From NCBI RefSeq assembly GCF_017104565.1, contig NZ_JAAGPD010000060.1, forward strand, positions 1-62,303: 62,303 bases of DNA, read 5' to 3'. The DNA comes from Paraburkholderia sp. Tr-20389. Its GTDB lineage: Bacteria > Pseudomonadota > Gammaproteobacteria > Burkholderiales > Burkholderiaceae. Below, in pieces: positions 57,154-62,303 of the stretch. The translations under genes were made by a program, and so were the position numbers. Within the stretch, counting starts at the first letter, position 1, and each line of letters starts with the position of its first letter. Below the pieces are notes generated by a model, which worked only from the letters and a program-made list of their open reading frames with translations, made no database searches and was not told the origin of the DNA.

Positions 57154-58236
57154 ATGACGCCCACGATCAAGGATGTCGCCGCCCACGCGGGCTTTTCGAT
57201 CGCGACCGTCTCGCGCGCGATCAACGCGCCGCACACGGTCAACCCCGTGACCCTCGAAAAAGTGCGTCAGTCGATCGACGCGCTCAACTTCCGCCCGAGC
57301 CCGCTCGGCCGCCAGTTGCGCGGCGAGCGCTCGCGCCTGATCGGCGTCATGCTGCCGACGCTCGCCAATCCCGTGTTCGCCGAATGCCTGCAGGGCATCG
57401 ACGAACTCGCGTCGGCACAAGGCTATCGTCTGATGCTGATGACGACGCAGTACGACGCCGACCGCGAGCGCCGCGCGATCGAAACGCTGCGCGAGCAGCG
57501 CGTCGAAGGCCTGATCCTGACGGTCGCCGACGCCGACACGCACCCGCTGCTCGACGATCTCGACCGCGACGGCATGCTGTACGTGCTGATGCACAACGAC
57601 ACCGTGCGCCGCCCGTCGGTATCCGTCGACAACCGCCAGGCCGCCTACGACGGCGTCCGGATGCTGATCGCGCACGGCCATCGACGCATCCTGATGCTCG
57701 CCGGCACACTCGCCGCGTCGGACCGCGCGCGGCTGCGCCATCTCGGCTACACGCAGGCAATGCAGCAGGCGGGCCTCACGCCCGCGCCCGCACTCGAAAT
57801 CGACTTCAACGCGGACGAACTCGCGCCCTCCGTGCTCAATCATCTGACCACGGGCGCGAATCGCCCGACGGCCCTGTTCTGCTCCAACGATCTGCTCGCG
57901 ATGGTCGTGATGCGCGGCCTGCGCCGCGCGCGCTTCGAGATGCCCGGCGACATGTCGATTCTCGGCTTCGACGGCCTCGCGATGGGCGAACTGCTGTCGC
58001 CGCCGCTCGCGAGCGTCTGCGCGCCGAACCGGGAGATCGGCTGCGCGGCATGGCGCCGGCTGATCGAGCGCGTCGACGGCACGCAGCCTTCGGGTTTCGA
58101 CGACGCACTGCACGCGCCGTCGCTGTCGCTGACCTTGCCGCACACGCTGCGCGAAGGCGCGACGATCGCCGCGATCGCCGCGATCTCCGACGTCTCGGAC
58201 GCCGCGTCGAACCGCATCCTCCGCACGCTCGCCTGA
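57154..58236 (+). CDS. LacI-family transcriptional regulator
   Basis: A 360-aa repressor. The N-terminal HTH TIKDVAAHAGFSIATVSRAIN and hinge segment (RPSPLGRQLRGERSRLIGV) are typical, followed by a periplasmic-binding-protein-like sensor domain (LIGVMLPTLANPVFAECLQGI ... NDLLAMVVMRGL ... SILGFDGLAMGELLSPPL). The downstream ABC genes are 59 bp away in the same direction. The inducer is unknown. Confidence 0.94.
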   Translation: MTPTIKDVAAHAGFSIATVSRAINAPHTVNPVTLEKVRQSIDALNFRPSPLGRQLRGERSRLIGVMLPTLANPVFAECLQGIDELASAQGYRLMLMTTQYDADRERRAIETLREQRVEGLILTVADADTHPLLDDLDRDGMLYVLMHNDTVRRPSVSVDNRQAAYDGVRMLIAHGHRRILMLAGTLAASDRARLRHLGYTQAMQQAGLTPAPALEIDFNADELAPSVLNHLTTGANRPTALFCSNDLLAMVVMRGLRRARFEMPGDMSILGFDGLAMGELLSPPLASVCAPNREIGCAAWRRLIERVDGTQPSGFDDALHAPSLSLTLPHTLREGATIAAIAAISDVSDAASNRILRTLA

Positions 58237-58295
58237 AGTCACAGAACCCGTTTCAACGCCGCCAACAACCCTTCTCAACCTCCGGGAGACCTGTC

Positions 58296-59342
58296 GTGAT
58301 CCGCCGTTCCACCATCGGTATCGCAGCGGTGCGCGTCGCGCGCGCGGCGCTGGTTGCATCGTCGTTCGTGCTGACGCTCGGCGCCGCGCAAACCGCGCAC
58401 GCCGACGAAACCGCGATCTGCTACAACTGCCCGCCCGAATGGGCCGACTGGGCCAGCCAGATCAAGGCCATCCAGCAGAAGACGGGCATTCGCGTACCGT
58501 TCGACAACAAGAACTCCGGCCAGTCGATCGCGCAGCTGATGGCCGAGCAGAAAAGCCCGGTGGCGGACGTCGTGTATCTGGGCGTGTCGTCGGCATTCCA
58601 GGCGAAGGACAAGGGCGTGATCGCGCCATACAAGCCCGCGCACTGGGACGACATCCCGTCGAACCTGAAAGACCCGCAAGGCTACTGGTTCGCGATCCAC
58701 TCGGGCACGCTGGGCTTCTTCGTCAACAAGGACGCGCTCGAAGGCAAGCCGGTGCCGCGCTCGTGGGCCGATCTGCTCAAGCCCGAATACAAAGGCATGA
58801 TCGGCTACCTCGATCCGTCGAGCGCGTTCGTCGGCTATGCGGGCGCCGTCGCCGTGAACCAGGCGCTGGGCGGCAGCTTCGACAACTTCAAGCCGGGGCT
58901 CGACTGGTTCGCGAAGCTCAAGGCCAACCAGCCGATCGTGCCGAAGCAGACGGCCTACGCACGCGTGCTGTCGGGTGAGATTCCCATCCTGCTCGATTAC
59001 GACTTCGACGCGTATCGCGCGAAATACAAGGATCACGCGAACGTCGAGTTCGTCATTCCGAAGGAAGGCACGATCGAAGTGCCGTACGTGATGAGTCTCG
59101 TGAAGGGCGCGCCGCACGATGCGAACGGCAAGAAGGTGCTCGATTTCGTGCTGTCGGACGAAGGTCAGAAGCTGTGGGCGAATGCGTATCTGCGCCCCGT
59201 GCGTTCGAATGCGATGAGCGCAGATGCCGCCGCGAAATTCCTGCCGGCCAGCGACTATGCACGCGCGCGTCCCGTCGACTTCGGGAAGATGGCCGAAAAA
59301 CAGCAGGCATTCGGCGAGCAGTATCTGCAGGTGATGCATTGA
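58296..59342 (+). CDS. ABC transporter periplasmic binding protein
   Basis: A 348-aa extracellular solute-binding protein. GTG at 58296 has GGGAG eight bases upstream. The signal peptide ends near AQTAHADE. The mature part begins ETAICYNCPPEWADWASQI and contains ADVVYLGVSSAFQAKDKGVIAPY, a fold shared by ferric-, polyamine- and 2-aminoethylphosphonate-binding proteins. Two Cys near the mature start could form a disulfide. The stop overlaps the next start (TTGA). Confidence 0.88.
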   Translation: MIRRSTIGIAAVRVARAALVASSFVLTLGAAQTAHADETAICYNCPPEWADWASQIKAIQQKTGIRVPFDNKNSGQSIAQLMAEQKSPVADVVYLGVSSAFQAKDKGVIAPYKPAHWDDIPSNLKDPQGYWFAIHSGTLGFFVNKDALEGKPVPRSWADLLKPEYKGMIGYLDPSSAFVGYAGAVAVNQALGGSFDNFKPGLDWFAKLKANQPIVPKQTAYARVLSGEIPILLDYDFDAYRAKYKDHANVEFVIPKEGTIEVPYVMSLVKGAPHDANGKKVLDFVLSDEGQKLWANAYLRPVRSNAMSADAAAKFLPASDYARARPVDFGKMAEKQQAFGEQYLQVMH

Positions 59343-60163
59343 ACGACATCACGTTCCCGCTGCGCTGGCGCATCGCGTTGATCGCGCCGGCGCTCGCGGT
59401 GTTCATCGCGTTCTGGCTGCTCCCCATGACAGCGCTCGTGCAGGTCAGCGCCGACGGTCATCTGTTGCAGACCTACGGCGCGATGCTCGCGAACGCGCGC
59501 TACATGAAGAGCCTGTTCGCCACGGTCGTGCTGTCGGCGGCCGTGACGGCAACGACGCTCGCGCTTTCCGTGATCTCGGGCCTGCATCTCGCGCGCCGCG
59601 AATTTCCCGGCAAGCGTACGCTGCTCGCGCTGCTGACGTTTCCGCTCGCCTTTCCCGGCGTCGTCGTCGGCTTCATGGTGATCATGCTGGCGGGCCGCCA
59701 GGGTTTGATCGGCGCGCTGTCGCTGAAGCTCACGGGCGACAAGTGGGTGTTCGCGTATTCGATGACGGGCCTCTTTATCGGCTATCTGTATTTTTCGATT
59801 CCGCGCGTGATTGTCACCGTGATGGCGTCGGCGACCAGGCTCGATGCGTCGCTCGAAGAAGCCGCGCGCTCGCTCGGCGCATCGCCGTGGCGGATCATGC
59901 GCGACATCGTGCTGCCCGCGCTGTCGCCGGGACTGATCGCGGCGGGCGCGGTGTGCTTCGCGACGGCAATGGGCGCGTTCGGCACTGCGTTCACGCTCGC
60001 CACCGACATCGACGTGCTGCCGATGACCATCTACACCGAGTTCACGCTCAACGCGAACATGGTGACGGCCGCAGGCCTGTCGATTGTGCTCGGCATCGTC
60101 ACGTGGATCGTGCTGTATGTCGCGCGCAGCGTCAGCGGCTCGGCTGTGGCGGCGACCGCCTAA
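59339..60163 (+). CDS. ABC transporter permease 1
   Basis: A 274-aa inner-membrane permease with six TM segments. The ATP-subunit contact loop is EEAARSLGASPWRIMRDIVLPALSPG. TTG at 59339 overlaps the upstream TGA; no better start exists in frame near the stop. Pairs with the next permease. Confidence 0.86.
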   Translation: MNDITFPLRWRIALIAPALAVFIAFWLLPMTALVQVSADGHLLQTYGAMLANARYMKSLFATVVLSAAVTATTLALSVISGLHLARREFPGKRTLLALLTFPLAFPGVVVGFMVIMLAGRQGLIGALSLKLTGDKWVFAYSMTGLFIGYLYFSIPRVIVTVMASATRLDASLEEAARSLGASPWRIMRDIVLPALSPGLIAAGAVCFATAMGAFGTAFTLATDIDVLPMTIYTEFTLNANMVTAAGLSIVLGIVTWIVLYVARSVSGSAVAATA

Positions 60164-60188
60164 CCTCATGGCGAATGAAGAGTCCCGT

Positions 60189-61106
60189 ATGAACTCCGTT
60201 GCTCACTCCACCGACGCACCCGGCCTGCAACGCAGACGCGCGCCCGCCCTGCCCTCGCTGCGCGCCTGGCTCGCGGCGGGTCAATGGCTCGTCACGCTGC
60301 TGCTGTGTGCATTTCTGATCGTGCCCGTCGTGATGTCGATTCTCGCGGGCCTGACGGTCAACTACTTTCAGGGCATTGCGAGCGGTCTCACGCTGCGCTG
60401 GCTCGGCGAAGTGTGGACGCAATATCACGACTCCGTGTTCCTGTCGCTCGAAGTCGCGCTCGCGACGCTCGTCATCACACTGCTGACGGGCGTGCCTGCG
60501 GGCTACGTGCTCGCGCGCAGCGAGACGCGTCTGTCGCGCATCATCGAAGAGTTTCTCGTGCTGCCCATCGCGCTGCCGGGCCTTGCGTCCGCGCTCGCGC
60601 TGCTGGTCGTGTACGGCGGCTTCACGATGTTCCGCACGAGCGTCGCGTTCATCGTCGTCGGCCACGTGGTGTTCACGCTGCCGTTCATGGTGCGCGCCGT
60701 CGCCGCCGTGTGCGCGAGTTCGGGACTGCGCACGCTCGAAGAAGGCGCGGCGAGTCTCGGCGCCGGCTTCTTTCAGCGCTTCGTGACGATCGTGCTGCCG
60801 AACGTTCGGCCGGGCATCGTCGCGGGCGCGCTGGCCGTGGTCACGTTGTCGATCGGCGAATTCAATCTGACGTGGATGCTGCACACACCCGACACGAAGA
60901 CGCTGCCCGTCGGCCTCGCCGATACGTATGCGTCGCTTCGCATCGAGATCGGCAGCGCCTACACGATTCTCTTTTTCATCATGACGATGCCGCTGCTCGT
61001 CGCGATGCAATGGCTCGGCGTCGATGCGACGGGCCAGCGCAATGTGCGGCAAAAGAAAGCGCGCGTCGCCGCTACGCCATCATCCGCACAAGAAGACCCG
61101 CCATGA
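60189..61106 (+). CDS. ABC transporter permease 2
   Basis: A 305-aa permease. Contact loop LEEGAASLGAGFFQRFVTIVLPNVRPG. ATG 60189 has AAGAG six bases upstream; the ATG at 60168 (MANEES) is the alternative and would add seven residues. The stop overlaps the ATPase start (ATGA). Confidence 0.86.
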   Translation: MNSVAHSTDAPGLQRRRAPALPSLRAWLAAGQWLVTLLLCAFLIVPVVMSILAGLTVNYFQGIASGLTLRWLGEVWTQYHDSVFLSLEVALATLVITLLTGVPAGYVLARSETRLSRIIEEFLVLPIALPGLASALALLVVYGGFTMFRTSVAFIVVGHVVFTLPFMVRAVAAVCASSGLRTLEEGAASLGAGFFQRFVTIVLPNVRPGIVAGALAVVTLSIGEFNLTWMLHTPDTKTLPVGLADTYASLRIEIGSAYTILFFIMTMPLLVAMQWLGVDATGQRNVRQKKARVAATPSSAQEDPP

Positions 61107-62155
61107 AGCTCGCCTCCATTCCCATCACACTGACGCGCTGCGCGAAGACGTTTCGCGGCACGCGCGTGCTCGAACCGCTTGATCTGACGATCGGCGCGGG
61201 CGAAACGCTGGTGCTGCTCGGGCCGTCGGGCTGCGGCAAGACGACGACGCTGCGCATGATCGCCGGCCTGGAGCAGCCGGACGCAGGCGGCCGTATCGCG
61301 TTTGGCGATGAAGACGTGACTGCGCTGCCGATCGAAAAGCGCCAGGTTGGCATGGTGTTTCAGAGTTACGCGCTGTTTCCGAACCTGACGGTACGCGGCA
61401 ACATCAACTACGGGCTGAAGATCAAGCGTGTGGATGCGGACGTGGCGCGCCGGCGCGTGGACGAACTGCTCGCGATGATGCGTCTCACCGATCACGCGGA
61501 CAAGCCGATCGATCAACTCTCGGGCGGCCAGCGTCAGCGTGTTGCACTGGCGCGCGCGCTCGCGCCGCAGCCGCGTGTGCTGCTGCTCGACGAGCCGTTG
61601 ACGGCACTCGATGCGCGTTTGCGCGACACGTTGCGCAGCGAGATGAATGCACTGTTGCGCGAGCTTGGGATTACCACTGTGTACGTGACGCACGATCAGG
61701 CGGAAGCGATGGAGCTTGGTGACCGCATCGTCGTGATGAGCGCGGGGCGGATCGAGCAGATCGGCACGCCGCGGGACATTTACTATCGCCCGGCGAATCG
61801 GCGGGTAGCGCAGTTCGTCGGCACGATCAATCGTGTGTCGGGGCAGGCGCGGGATGGGGTGCTGGCTACGACTGGCGGTGCCATTCCTTTGCCGCCGACG
61901 CATGCGACTCGGGTTATGCCTCATGGCGATGAGGTGTTTTTCCGTCCCGAGGATGCATGGCTGGCGGATCCTGAGAGCGCTCAGTTACGAGGCGTTGTCG
62001 ATGGCGCCGCCTTTCTCGGTGAGCGGACGCGGCTCACTATTCGCGATGCGGCGCCTGATGTTTTGATCGTCGATGTGCCGGGACGGGTTGAGCTTGCTCG
62101 TGGCACGGCTGTAGGGGTTTCTGTTGCCAGGGATGGCTTGATAGCACTTGCCTAG
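61103..62155 (+). CDS. ABC transporter ATPase
   Basis: A 350-aa ATPase: Walker A GPSGCGKTT, Q-loop VGMVFQSYALFPNL, signature LSGGQRQRVALARAL, Walker B LLLDEPLTALD and H-loop YVTHDQAEAMELGD, then a TOBE-like C-domain (FVGTINRVSGQ, RPEDAWL). This PotA/FbpC/PhnT-type ATPase completes the importer. Substrate candidates by family are phosphonates, Fe3+ or polyamine-like ligands. The gene uses more non-preferred codons towards its 3' end. Confidence 0.92.
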   Translation: MKLASIPITLTRCAKTFRGTRVLEPLDLTIGAGETLVLLGPSGCGKTTTLRMIAGLEQPDAGGRIAFGDEDVTALPIEKRQVGMVFQSYALFPNLTVRGNINYGLKIKRVDADVARRRVDELLAMMRLTDHADKPIDQLSGGQRQRVALARALAPQPRVLLLDEPLTALDARLRDTLRSEMNALLRELGITTVYVTHDQAEAMELGDRIVVMSAGRIEQIGTPRDIYYRPANRRVAQFVGTINRVSGQARDGVLATTGGAIPLPPTHATRVMPHGDEVFFRPEDAWLADPESAQLRGVVDGAAFLGERTRLTIRDAAPDVLIVDVPGRVELARGTAVGVSVARDGLIALA

Positions 62156-62204
62156 CTTTGCCTTTCGGCCTTTGCTGGCATCCGCGTTTTGCTTCTGGTT
62201 TGCT

Positions 62205-62261
62205 GGCGTTGCCCCTGTGCGGGGCGGCACTTACTTTCTTTGCCGCCGCAAAGAAAGTAAG
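62205..62261. repeat. Dispersed palindromic repeat, right copy
   Basis: CTTACTTTCTTTGC / GCAAAGAAAGTAAG (14-bp stem, 4-nt loop) preceded by GCCCCTGTGCGGGGCGGCA. Inverted relative to 677-732. It follows the ABC operon and may help end it. Confidence 0.75.
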
Positions 62262-62303
62262 CAAAGAAAGCGGGCTCACACCGCCAGCCCGTGTTCTTGC
62301 CTG

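Overview
The window is a stretch of high-GC beta-proteobacterial chromosome of Burkholderia/Paraburkholderia type. The lpdA-aceF-aceE order next to a FixLJ-like sensor/regulator pair, the adjacent DUF3300 and DUF2950 genes, the glnA-glnL-glnG block, and the argA/hrpA divergon with its yggX-like neighbour all point there. This placement comes from protein resemblance and gene order only; no database search was run.

Bases 1-16.7 kb are core genome. They hold the pyruvate dehydrogenase cluster (leftward; lpdA runs off the left edge), a PAS histidine kinase and response regulator, two exported proteins (DUF3300, DUF2950), folD, an M3 oligopeptidase, a CodA-type deaminase and an initiator tRNA-fMet with a good sigma-70 promoter.

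Bases 16757-27279 are a compact integrative element of about 10.5 kb in tRNA-fMet, bounded by a perfect 50-bp duplication of the tRNA 3' part. A tyrosine recombinase sits at the right end. Nearly everything reads leftward: a small HTH gene, an AlpA-like regulator, a replication-initiator-like gene with five 22-bp-phased iterons inside its own coding sequence, an orphan HK97-fold major capsid gene, small unknown genes and, at the left end, a two-gene operon whose products both carry the Rx4H motif of HEPN RNases. It has no visible terminase, portal, protease or tail gene, so it looks like a phage satellite rather than a prophage.

Bases 27.3-52 kb return to core functions: xthA, the nitrogen regulators glnL/glnG and glnA (with a sigma-54 promoter and two NtrC-type sites), a rhodanese, a CinA-like protein, membrane proteins, a sterol-desaturase-like enzyme, a YncE-like propeller, a YadA-type trimeric autotransporter behind an AT-rich intergenic region, hrpA and argA sharing a 23-bp bidirectional promoter, a YggX-like protein, proP, and several small enzymes and membrane proteins.

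Bases 52.5-57.1 kb are mosaic: a GST, a 37-aa CxxC protein, a methyltransferase, an orphan polymorphic-toxin-like gene with two putative immunity genes, and a dead integrase with an internal micro-inversion that abuts the 3' end of a tRNA gene. That tRNA, tRNA-Leu(UAA), is split in its anticodon loop by a 286-nt group I intron. The intron has core sequence elements very like those of the Azoarcus and Anabaena tRNA introns. This is the most striking single feature in the window.

Bases 57.1-62.2 kb hold a LacI-family regulator with operator-like palindromes followed by a four-gene ABC importer (binding protein, two permeases, ATPase), probably for phosphonate, iron or polyamine-like ligands. 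Two inverted copies of one dispersed palindromic repeat lie close to the two ends of the window.
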